From Methylococcales bacterium (lineage in GTDB: Bacteria; Pseudomonadota; Gammaproteobacteria; JABHGC01), in the NCBI GenBank assembly GCA_018671575.1, contig JABHHM010000496.1:1-33011 (forward strand): a stretch of 33,011 bases of DNA. The letters are read 5' to 3'. Shown in pieces: positions 23,902 to 32,718 of the stretch. The first letter of the stretch is position 1; every line of letters starts with the position of its first letter. A program made the translations under genes and the position numbers. The notes beneath the pieces were generated by a model that saw only the letters and a program-made list of their open reading frames with translations, ran no database searches and was not told where the DNA came from.

Positions 23902-25188
23902 TTAAACCTCCGTTTTAGAAAAGCGATTAACAACTTGAATCGCTCTTAAAGCACTGGCTGTTGCGTTTTGTACAGCTCTGTTAACATCTAATGCATCTGA
24001 AGCACAACCAGCAGCAAACATTCCTGTAGAACCTTCTGGTCTTTCAATGAAGCCATGTTCATTGGTAATAACTTCCACTGGGAATTTTTCACGATCAACA
24101 CTGGGTTGCATGCCGACAGCTAAGACAACTAAGTCATGAGCATTGTCATAGCGATCATAACCTTCTGTATTAACACCGTGAAGGACTGGATTGCCTGTAC
24201 CTCGTTCTTCAGTAATGCTGGCTACTTTTGATTTGATGAAAGAAACATTTGTATCCGCTTGAACTTTGGCATAAAAATCTTCAAAACGATCAATAGCTCT
24301 AATATCAATGTAGTAGATTGTCGCTTTACCATCATCTGCATATTGTTCTCTAACGTAGGTGGTTTGTTTGAGAGAGGCCATGCAACAAATACGAGAGCAG
24401 TGTTTTAGATAATTTCTATCACGAGAACCTGCGCATTGTATGAAAGCAATGTTTTTGGCTTCTTTGTTATCAGATGGTCGTAGTATTTTTCCACCTGTTG
24501 GACCAAAATCATCCATCATTCTTTCAAATTCTACGCTGGTAATAACATTGTCATAACGGTCGTAACCATAAGGCTGGATATTTGCTGCATCAAATGGTTG
24601 CCATCCTGTTGCCCAGATAACTGCACCAACATTAAGTTGTACAGTCTCTTTTTGCATGTCTAAATCAACAGCGTCATAGCGGCAAGCGGCTTTTGCTTTG
24701 TCGGCATCATCAGTTCCGATAATGCCAGAGTCCAGTACATAGCGTTGAGGATAGGCCATATTAAAAGGCAGGTATGCGCCTTTACGCTTATCCATATTGT
24801 AGTTATGTTCATTGTCGAATTTGGCTTCAACGGCATTGGCACATTCACCACAAGCTGTGCAGTTGTCATTGATATAACGGGGTTGCTTTGTGATGCTGAC
24901 GTTATAGTTGCCTGCATTGCCAGTGATTTCATCAACTTCTGCCATGGTGATGACGCGCAAGTTTTTATTGGCTTTAATTCTTCTGGAGTTTATTTCCATG
25001 CCACAGGTTGGATGGCATAGTTTTGGAAAGTATTTATAAAGTTGACTGACTCTTCCACCCAAAGATGGGGTTTTTTCAACTAAAATTACTTGTTTGCCAC
25101 ATTCAGCTGCTTCAAGTGCTGCAGTCATGCCACTAATGCCACCACCGATGACCAGAATGCTTTCATTTGTTGCAATGGTATCCGTCAT
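23902..25188 (-). CDS. qmoA: QmoA: HdrA-like FAD iron-sulfur protein
   Basis: 428 aa, QmoA size. The N-terminal FAD motif is VIGGGISGMTAALEAA (about 13-28). It is followed by PKLCHPTCGMEINSRR, a partial ferredoxin-type motif CTACGECANAVEA, the QmoA-typical KGAYLPFNMAYPQRYVLDS, and the HdrA cysteine stretch HCSRICCMASLKQ. First gene of the operon, with GGAGG before the ATG. It contacts APS reductase in known Qmo systems. In a sulfur oxidiser it would accept electrons released when sulfite and AMP become APS. aprBA itself is not in the window. Confidence 0.93.
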   Translation of the reverse strand: MTDTIATNESILVIGGGISGMTAALEAAECGKQVILVEKTPSLGGRVSQLYKYFPKLCHPTCGMEINSRRIKANKNLRVITMAEVDEITGNAGNYNVSITKQPRYINDNCTACGECANAVEAKFDNEHNYNMDKRKGAYLPFNMAYPQRYVLDSGIIGTDDADKAKAACRYDAVDLDMQKETVQLNVGAVIWATGWQPFDAANIQPYGYDRYDNVITSVEFERMMDDFGPTGGKILRPSDNKEAKNIAFIQCAGSRDRNYLKHCSRICCMASLKQTTYVREQYADDGKATIYYIDIRAIDRFEDFYAKVQADTNVSFIKSKVASITEERGTGNPVLHGVNTEGYDRYDNAHDLVVLAVGMQPSVDREKFPVEVITNEHGFIERPEGSTGMFAAGCASDALDVNRAVQNATASALRAIQVVNRFSKTEV

Positions 25189-25601
25189 TGCTTTCCTCCG
25201 TTACGGACAAATGTTGGGGTAAAATACCCATATATAAAATAGATAACAGGAGTTGTATCCTTGAGAAAATTAATAAGTATTTTTTCAATCATCTATTTAC
25301 TGTTCTTTATCATATTAAAATATAATCTTTCTTGACTAGACGAACCATACTAGCTATTGATCTAATACACTACAATAATTCGTAATTTTTGGCATTGAAA
25401 TTATATATGCCAAGATAAAAATAATGGATGCCATGGATTTTATAGTGGCAGTGTGTTTTTAAGTTCATGATAATTAATGGTATTTATATTTTTTTAAAAA
25501 TCATATAATTGCTTTTTTATGAGTGCAATTGATAATGATTGCTATTTTTGTTAATGTTTTGTTGTTTTTTAATCTAAATATCTTTGGAGATACTTTATCT
25601 G
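25189..25601. other. Divergent regulatory region between qmoA and the cbbQ-like gene
   Basis: A very AT-rich gap of about 410 bp. GGGTAAAATACCC (small hairpin, about 20 bp before the qmoA ribosome site) and TTGGCAT...ATGCCAA (7-bp stem near 25389-25413) are visible. GATAATGATTGCTATTT near 25530 matches one half of a Fur box only. No convincing -35/-10 pair could be chosen for either gene. Confidence 0.5.
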
Positions 25602-26417
25602 ATGATTTCAGCCAATGTTTTAAAGCCTGAAGAAAATTTTATCGAAAAAGAACCTTATTATGAAGCTATTTCCAATGAAATTGAAATATTTGAGGCTGCT
25701 TACAATAATCAGCTTCCTGTTTTACTGAAAGGGCCAACAGGTTGTGGAAAAACTCGTTTTATGGAATATATGGCGTGGCGCTTAAAAAAGCCATTGATTA
25801 CTGTTTCATGTCATGATGACTTGACTGCTTCTGATTTGGTTGGTCGTTTTTTGGTCACTAAAGGTGAAACTGTTTGGGTTGATGGTCCTCTGGCTAGGGC
25901 TGTTAGAACGGGAAGTATTTGTTATTTGGATGAAATTGTTGAGGCGCGCAAAGATACGACCGTCGTTATTCATCCACTGGCGGATGATCGGCGTGTATTG
26001 CCGATGGAAAAGATTGGAGAGTTATTGACTGCGACAGATGATTTTTGTTTAACGCTTTCTTTTAATCCTGGTTATCAAAGTGTCTTGAAAGATTTAAAAC
26101 AAAGCACACGACAACGATTTATTGCACTTGAGTTCAATTATCCTACCGTTAGTTTGGAGCAGCTAATCATTGAAAAAGAAACAGGAATTGACGCGAACTC
26201 AGCTAAATCTCTGGTAAAATTTTCTCACATGACTCGAAATTTAAAAGGCAATGGTTTAGATGAAGGGGCTAGTACGCGTTTGTTGGTGCATGCAGCAAAA
26301 TTAATGGTAACGGGGATTTCTCCTGTTGATGCTTGCCATAGTGCAATATCTCAAGCACTGACAGATGATGATGAAATGTTGGCTACCATCAGTGAATTAA
26401 TTACCTCATTATTTTAG
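25602..26417 (+). CDS. cbbQ: CbbQ/NirQ/NorQ/GpvN-type AAA+ (MoxR) ATPase
   Basis: 271 aa from the ATG at 25602. The track start is a TTG six codons earlier, inside the GGAG ribosome site. Walker A is GPTGCGKT (44-51) and Walker B is ICYLDE (D110, E111). Family-specific HDDLTASDLVGR, ARKDTTVVIHPL, LSFNPGYQSVLKDLKQSTRQRF and LDEGASTRLLVHA are all intact. Such ATPases work with a VWA partner (CbbO/NorD) to activate Rubisco or mature nitric-oxide reductase. Neither partner nor target is next to it. The cbb assignment is favoured by the presumed autotrophy but norQ is equally possible on sequence alone. Confidence 0.85.
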   Translation: MISANVLKPEENFIEKEPYYEAISNEIEIFEAAYNNQLPVLLKGPTGCGKTRFMEYMAWRLKKPLITVSCHDDLTASDLVGRFLVTKGETVWVDGPLARAVRTGSICYLDEIVEARKDTTVVIHPLADDRRVLPMEKIGELLTATDDFCLTLSFNPGYQSVLKDLKQSTRQRFIALEFNYPTVSLEQLIIEKETGIDANSAKSLVKFSHMTRNLKGNGLDEGASTRLLVHAAKLMVTGISPVDACHSAISQALTDDDEMLATISELITSLF

Positions 26418-26425
26418 GAAAAGGC

Positions 26426-27268
26426 ATGCCATTTTCTTCGTTGTTACAAATTAAATTTGCAATCGTGATTACTACATTAACGAGTATTACTTTTTTAAGT
26501 TATGTATTGGCAAATGTGAGCTGGGTTTTTGATCAAAAGCTGGAAATGATCTCAGTTGTTCCTAATATTATTTCAGCTCAGTATCAAAGCGTATCAGCAA
26601 AACAAGCTTTAACTGGTCAGGCTAACTTGATCGCTAGTTCACATTTGTTTGGGCTGTCTACGGCTAAAGTGGCTACTCAATACCCATTGAAAGCACCTAA
26701 AACAAAGTTGCGTCTTATATTGAAAGGTGTTTTTTCTTCAGATTCTCCAAGTCAGTCGTGGGCAATTATTGCAAAAAAACATGGCGATGATAAGTTTTAT
26801 CATATCAATGAAAAAATTCAGGCTAACACAACGCTGGCAGGGATATTTCCAAGCTATGTTTTACTGAAAAGAAACAGCAAATTTGAGGCGCTTTATATTA
26901 AAATAGACAAACATACGGATTCAACAATTGTCCAAAAATCATCTCATATTTCCTCTGGTCGGCAACAAACTATAGATAATATACGTCAGCAATTTATGAA
27001 TAACCCAAATAACATTAATAAAATGGGACGAATAGAATATGCTTCGGTTAATGGGAAATTTACGGGTATTAGAGTTTATCCTAGTCGGTCTTTTAAAAAT
27101 TTGGGTATTCAATCAGGAGATATTGTTAAAGAAATTAATGGTGTTTCATTGAATAGTCCGTTGCAGGCGCTTAAAGCTTCTCAAATATTGCTTAAAGCAA
27201 GCTCAATTAATGCTGTTATCTTAAGAAATGGTCAGGAAGTATCTTTTAGTCATACTTTTATGAAATAA
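26426..27268 (+). CDS. gspC: GspC-like type II secretion protein with PDZ domain
   Basis: 280 aa. One membrane span at about 12-32 is followed by a periplasmic linker. The homology region spans about 92-165 (LRLILKGVFSSDSPSQSWAIIAKK, typical of GspC). A C-terminal PDZ domain spans about 195-277 (YASVNGKFTGIRVYPS, FKNLGIQSGDIVKEINGVSLNSP). GspC links the inner-membrane platform to the GspD secretin and helps select substrates. It follows cbbQ by 8 bp and ends 9 bp from the convergent ybeD. No gspD or other gsp gene is present. Confidence 0.85.
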   Translation: MPFSSLLQIKFAIVITTLTSITFLSYVLANVSWVFDQKLEMISVVPNIISAQYQSVSAKQALTGQANLIASSHLFGLSTAKVATQYPLKAPKTKLRLILKGVFSSDSPSQSWAIIAKKHGDDKFYHINEKIQANTTLAGIFPSYVLLKRNSKFEALYIKIDKHTDSTIVQKSSHISSGRQQTIDNIRQQFMNNPNNINKMGRIEYASVNGKFTGIRVYPSRSFKNLGIQSGDIVKEINGVSLNSPLQALKASQILLKASSINAVILRNGQEVSFSHTFMK

Positions 27269-27277
27269 AAGGTATTT

Positions 27278-27556
27278 TTATAGCGCATAAATAACATCAG
27301 GGCATAGGGTTAAATCTTGGTAAATGTTATCAAGTTGCTGTTTGCTTTGTGCGGTGATGGTGATACTAATTGACTGGTATTTTCCATTTTTACTGGGGCG
27401 ATTTTTTACAGCGGCTTCACCAAAATCGGCAGCGTGTTTTCTGACAATGCAAACGATGGTGTTTTCAAATTGTTCGGAAGTTAACCCCATCGCTTTGACT
27501 GAGAATTCACATGGAAACTCTAATAAGGTTTCATCGTCTGAATTTGAGTTATTCAT
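27278..27556 (-). CDS. ybeD: YbeD/DUF493 family protein
   Basis: 92 aa. The family pattern is visible: LLEFPCEFSVKAMGL, IVRKHAADFGEAAVKNRPSKNGKYQSISITITA, and LDNIYQDLTLCPDVIYAL at the end. It is a small ferredoxin-like-fold protein of unclear function, usually set between dacA and lipB. It is 20 bp after dat, third in dacA-dat-ybeD. The lipB-lipA genes that often follow are absent. Confidence 0.92.
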   Translation of the reverse strand: MNNSNSDDETLLEFPCEFSVKAMGLTSEQFENTIVCIVRKHAADFGEAAVKNRPSKNGKYQSISITITAQSKQQLDNIYQDLTLCPDVIYAL

Positions 27557-27576
27557 TCGTTTTGTCCAATGTCGCT

Positions 27577-28482
27577 TTATTCCACAAGGGGATAAGTTTG
27601 TATTGAAGCGGATAAACCGCCTAATTTAGCTTTATATTCTTGATAATGTTTGATCATTTTATACCATAGTTCCCCCGTTTTTCCTTGTCCTACGGGAGTT
27701 TTATTGATACTGATAATGGGTCTGATTTCTTTGGTGGAGCTGGATAGCCAGATTTCATCTGCTTGAAATAATTGGTCTTCTTTTATATTTTCTTCAATAC
27801 TTGTAATATGATGTTGTTTTGCCAGTTCTATAATAAGATCTCTGGTAATGCCTGGTAGTAGCATTGAGCTTTTAGGTGGGGTAATTAGTGTATCATTTTG
27901 GACGATAAATAAATTACTGGCAGCGCCTTCTGTCGCTAATCCATTTCTGATTAAAATGGCTTCATTGGCGCCATCATCATGGGCTTGCATTTTCATTAAA
28001 ATGTTGGGCAGTAATGTGATGGCTTTAATGTCACATCGATGCCAGCGAATATCTGTTACTGTCGTAACGGATATGCCTTTTTCCATGTCTGCAAAAGATG
28101 GTTGTTTTATGGAGTTAGACATAATAAAAACGGTGGGTTCAATTGTTTCGGAGCACAGGTGTTCTCTGATGGTGTCGCTACCTCGGGTGATTTGTAAATA
28201 AATCGATTGGTTTGAACCTTCATTGTTTTGAATTAATTTGTCTATAATTTCTTGCCATTGTTGATCAGTATATGGGTTTTTGATGCGAACGGCTTTCAAG
28301 CTGTGATTGAGTCTTTCGATGTGTTCTTTTAAGCGAAATAATCGTTGTGAATAAGCAGGGATGACTTCATAAACACCATCTCCAAATAAAAATCCTCGAT
28401 CCATTACCGAAATAACGGCTTTGTCACGAGTGATAAATTGACCATTTAAATAGATGAGTTGTGCTGGAGCTGTATGGGGCAT
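27577..28482 (-). CDS. dat: D-amino-acid aminotransferase (class IV PLP enzyme)
   Basis: 301 aa. Class IV fold-type features are present: MDRGFLFGDGVYEVIPAYSQRLFRL near 27-51, ITRGSD near 98-103, the PLP lysine K153 in DIKAITLLPNIL, the phosphate-binding ATEGAASNLFIV near 183-195, and LLPGITRD. The YEV signature after GDGV and the DIK-LLPN context favour D-alanine/D-amino-acid transaminase over BCAT or ADC lyase. It converts D-alanine and 2-oxoglutarate to pyruvate and D-glutamate. It starts 5 bp after dacA, which releases D-alanine from peptidoglycan, so the pair makes metabolic sense. Confidence 0.88.
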   Translation of the reverse strand: MPHTAPAQLIYLNGQFITRDKAVISVMDRGFLFGDGVYEVIPAYSQRLFRLKEHIERLNHSLKAVRIKNPYTDQQWQEIIDKLIQNNEGSNQSIYLQITRGSDTIREHLCSETIEPTVFIMSNSIKQPSFADMEKGISVTTVTDIRWHRCDIKAITLLPNILMKMQAHDDGANEAILIRNGLATEGAASNLFIVQNDTLITPPKSSMLLPGITRDLIIELAKQHHITSIEENIKEDQLFQADEIWLSSSTKEIRPIISINKTPVGQGKTGELWYKMIKHYQEYKAKLGGLSASIQTYPLVE

Positions 28483-28487
28483 ATCGT

Positions 28488-29615
28488 TTACTGTAATTTC
28501 ATTTTAATTTCATCAAGCAATTGATCCCATAGGTCTCCTTTGGAAATTTCTTGTAGAGATAATAGTGGGATTTCTGCAATTTTTTCATTACTTAATTCAA
28601 TGACAACACTTCCTACTTTTGTATTAATCGCTACAGGGGCAATGATATTTTTATCAATTTCCATCCATGCTTTCAGGTTTTTGTATTGTTTTTTAGGAAT
28701 GGTTAAAAATAATGTTTGTTGAATGCCTAAATTTAATTGTTGCTGTTTGCCTTTCCAGACTCGGATTTGATGCAGTGTTTGATTTGCATCATATAGTTTA
28801 TGGGTTTGAAAATAGCGAAATCCATAATTAATTAATGTCTGACTCTCTTTGGTTCGAGCTTTTTTGCTTTTTGTGCCCATGACTACTGAAATTAATCTCA
28901 TGCCATCTCTTTTGGCTGATGTGACTAAGCAGTAGCCAGCGGAAGAGGTGTAACCTGTTTTTAAGCCATCAACTGAGTCGTCTTTCCATAACAACTTGTT
29001 GCGGTTGAATTGAGTAATTTTATTGAATGTGAATTTTCTGGTTGAATACCAAGCATAATACTCTGGAAAATCTTTTATCAATAATTTGCTTACTTTGGCA
29101 ATATCACGTGCAGTTGTATAATGATTGTCTGATGGTAGTCCAGTGCTGTTTGAAAAGTGACTGGAATTCATTCCAATTTTTTTTGCATGGCGGTTCATTA
29201 ATTGTGAAAAAGCGGCTTCATTGCCAGCAATGTGTTCTGCAAGCGCAACACTGGCGTCATTACCAGATTGTATGATCATGCCTTTGAGCAGATTTTCAAC
29301 GGACACAAATTTATCCACTTCAATGAACATTTTTGAGCCTTTGGTTTTCCAGGCTTTTTTACTGACTTGTACTTTGTCTGATAATTGTATGTTGCCTGCT
29401 TTGATTTCCATGAAAACAACATAGGCAGTCATTAGTTTGGTGATGCTTGCGGGTTCAATTTTTTCATCGGCTTTTCTGGCAACCAAAATTTTGCCACTGT
29501 TGAAGTCTTCCAGGATGTAGCTGGTTGCCGCAATGCCAGGAGGGGCAGGTACGGGAACGCTTGCCAGTATTAGTGAGCTGTAAAATAGGGATAAAAAAAT
29601 GATCATTGGTTTCAT
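28488..29615 (-). CDS. dacA: D-alanyl-D-alanine carboxypeptidase (PBP5/6 family)
   Basis: 375 aa from the ATG at 29615 (the track's start is an upstream TTG). A signal peptide ends near residue 19. The serine-peptidase S11 triad is intact: SITK (57-60), SGN (117-119) and KTG (219-221). A C-terminal PBP5 beta domain follows (about 275-365), ending in an amphipathic DQLLDEIKMKLQ membrane anchor. It trims the fifth D-alanine from stem peptides in the periplasm. It heads dacA-dat-ybeD. Confidence 0.95.
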   Translation of the reverse strand: MKPMIIFLSLFYSSLILASVPVPAPPGIAATSYILEDFNSGKILVARKADEKIEPASITKLMTAYVVFMEIKAGNIQLSDKVQVSKKAWKTKGSKMFIEVDKFVSVENLLKGMIIQSGNDASVALAEHIAGNEAAFSQLMNRHAKKIGMNSSHFSNSTGLPSDNHYTTARDIAKVSKLLIKDFPEYYAWYSTRKFTFNKITQFNRNKLLWKDDSVDGLKTGYTSSAGYCLVTSAKRDGMRLISVVMGTKSKKARTKESQTLINYGFRYFQTHKLYDANQTLHQIRVWKGKQQQLNLGIQQTLFLTIPKKQYKNLKAWMEIDKNIIAPVAINTKVGSVVIELSNEKIAEIPLLSLQEISKGDLWDQLLDEIKMKLQ

Positions 29616-29735
29616 GGTGTGGTTGCTCAACTCATGGTTTTTTGAAAAGCGAAATTATTTCTGGACTAGCATACATTAAAAAATGAAGTTTTTTAATGTA
29701 AAACTCATAATTCATGTTTTGTTTTTTCAAAATAA

Positions 29736-29763
29736 AAAAGCCTCACATAAATGTGAGGCTTTT
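29736..29763 (-). terminator. Terminator of groES-groEL
   Basis: AAAAGCCTCACAT and ATGTGAGGCTTTT form a 13-bp perfect inverted repeat with almost no spacer (practical loop about 4-6 bases). A T-rich tail follows on the minus strand. It can work in both directions. Confidence 0.9.
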
Positions 29764-29798
29764 AACACTGTATTAGTGTATTGAGTGGTTGCTATGAA

Positions 29799-31469
<1,671 letters not shown>

Positions 31470-31491
31470 TTAAAAATTAAATCTTAAAATT

Positions 31492-31528
31492 ACCTGAGAT
31501 TTATGAGTGCTTATATGTCTTCTCAGGT
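31492..31528 (-). promoter_or_regulatory. Hairpin between groES and groEL
   Basis: ACCTGAGA/TCTCAGGT is a perfect 8-bp stem with a 21-base loop, lying in an unusually long groES-groEL spacer. It is followed on the minus strand by AATTTTAAG, not a full terminator. It may be an RNA stability or processing site. Confidence 0.45.
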
Positions 31529-31573
31529 TTTTAGGGTTTTGATTGTGTTTTATAAATTTAATAAAATATTAAA

Positions 31574-31861
31574 TTAAGCTTCAATCACGCCCATAATATC
31601 TTCTTCTCTCATCACTAATACTTCTTCACCATTAACTTTTACTTCGGTGCCAGAGTATTTGCCGAATAGAACGGTGTCACCAATTTTCACGTCAAGTGGT
31701 TGTACGCCGCTATCATTTAATTTGCCTTTACCAACAGCTAGGATTTCGCCACGGATTGGTTTTTCTGTTGCTGAGTCTGGAAGTACGATGCCACCTGGGC
31801 TTTTACGTTCTTCTTCCATTCGTTTTACAATTACTCGGTCATGTAAAGGACGAATATTCAT
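31574..31861 (-). CDS. groES: 10-kDa co-chaperonin GroES
   Basis: 95 aa, exact family length. [34 protein letters not shown] includes the mobile loop that binds GroEL. The dome is formed around [15 protein letters not shown], and the protein ends [20 protein letters not shown] is before the ATG. First gene of the groESL operon, under a CIRCE operator. Confidence 0.98.
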   Translation of the reverse strand: MNIRPLHDRVIVKRMEEERKSPGGIVLPDSATEKPIRGEILAVGKGKLNDSGVQPLDVKIGDTVLFGKYSGTEVKVNGEEVLVMREEDIMGVIEA

Positions 31862-31920
31862 TAATTGTTTCTCCTAAAAATACTATATTGATAAAAACAT
31901 AAATACGGTAAGTGTTAATT

Positions 31921-31969
31921 TTGCATTATTATTAGCACTCACATCAAGCGAGTGCTAATAATAATGCAA
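31921..31969. promoter_or_regulatory. CIRCE operator (HrcA), extended to 20-bp perfect arms
   Basis: The core TTAGCACTC-N9-GAGTGCTAA (31932-31958) matches the CIRCE consensus exactly. The pairing continues outwards without a mismatch through TTGCATTATTA/TAATAATGCAA, giving 20-bp arms around ACATCAAGC. It implies an hrcA gene elsewhere in the genome. It lies 60 bp before groES and 78 bp before the divergent secreted-protein gene. Confidence 0.95.
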
Positions 31970-31985
31970 AATAAAATTCTGTCAA
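31958..31985 (-). promoter_or_regulatory. groES promoter overlapping CIRCE
   Basis: TTGACA (perfect), 16 bp, TATTAT (5 of 6) on the minus strand. The -10 lies inside the outer arm of the CIRCE palindrome, so HrcA bound there would block polymerase. Confidence 0.72.
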
Positions 31986-32046
31986 TAAATAATTTTTTGA
32001 TACTGTGCTAAGCTGATGTTGTCATTTAAAAAAATTTGGAGTGAAT

Positions 32047-32679
32047 ATGAAGAATAATAATGGGATGGTTTTGGTGTTTGTTACGACTTTTTTTGTTTCT
32101 GCAAATGTTTCAGCGTGGTGGGGCGGTGGTAATAACTGGAATCCCATGAATATGATGGGTGATATGGGAGGAATGAATTCAAATAATAGTAATAATTCTT
32201 TTGGTATGAGTTTTAGTGGCAAAGAGCGGCAAAATTGGAATAATGGATGGAAAAATGGTTACAATAGTTTTTACAATCAAATGCCCATGACGCAAGGAAT
32301 GCCAATGTCGCAAGGGATGCCTATGCCTCAGGGAATGCCTATGCCACAAGGAATGCAAATGCCTCAAGGTAATTTTCCTACGCCTTGGAAGTCAAATTCT
32401 AATCAGGCGTCACAAAATCCTGCTTATGGTTATCAAAATGCTTATCCCCAGCAGAGCTATCCTAATCAACAGTCAAGTTATCCTGCTCCAAGCTCAGTTG
32501 CACCTCAAGTAAATACTAATTCAGTGAGTCATTACCCTCAAGCGAGTTCTACTCATTTGACGAGTGGGAAAAACCAAATGAATGGTCATAATACTGGTAC
32601 TTCTCAAGTCGGTCAGTCAACAACCTATCAGAAATCAACAAGCTATCCTCCTGTGACAGCGACCTCAACAACAAAATAA
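32047..32679 (+). CDS. Secreted Gly/Asn/Met-rich protein resembling sulfur globule proteins, with MPxQG repeats
   Basis: 210 aa from the ATG at 32047, with TTTGGAG upstream (the track start is a GTG two codons earlier). A signal peptide is cut near 23 (SANVSA|WW). The mature start WWGGGNNWNPMNMMGDMGGMN, then FGMSFSGKERQNWNNGWKNGYN, resembles sulfur globule protein (SgpA/B/C, CV1/CV2) composition and motif order: WWGG, MMGD, F-M-F-SG, GY. Residues 79-108 are five hexapeptide repeats of the MPMxQG type. The C-terminal half is low-complexity Gln/Ser/Pro/Tyr/Thr. Sgp proteins coat extracytoplasmic sulfur inclusions. The match is by eye only. Confidence 0.55.
   Translation: MKNNNGMVLVFVTTFFVSANVSAWWGGGNNWNPMNMMGDMGGMNSNNSNNSFGMSFSGKERQNWNNGWKNGYNSFYNQMPMTQGMPMSQGMPMPQGMPMPQGMQMPQGNFPTPWKSNSNQASQNPAYGYQNAYPQQSYPNQQSSYPAPSSVAPQVNTNSVSHYPQASSTHLTSGKNQMNGHNTGTSQVGQSTTYQKSTSYPPVTATSTTK
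32281..32370 (+). repeat. Five 18-bp tandem repeats coding MPMxQG
   Basis: Five in-frame units with consensus ATGCCWATGCCNCARGGA, differing mostly at third positions. They lie wholly inside the sulfur-globule-like gene. Copy number could vary between strains. Confidence 0.9.
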
Positions 32680-32686
32680 ATCTGGG

Positions 32687-32718
32687 AAAATTCACAAGCT
32701 TTATGGTTTGTGAATTTT
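32687..32718 (+). terminator. Probable terminator of the sulfur-globule-like gene
   Basis: AAAATTCACAA and TTGTGAATTTT form a perfect 11-bp stem with a 10-base loop, 7 bp after the stop codon. The T-run is short (TTTT, partly in the stem), so efficiency is uncertain. Confidence 0.65.

Noticed and set aside
25528-25548. Possible Fur box (GATAATGATTGCTATTT) before the cbbQ-like gene
   Set aside because: Only the first half matches the 19-bp Fur consensus, and such strings are expected in DNA this AT-rich.
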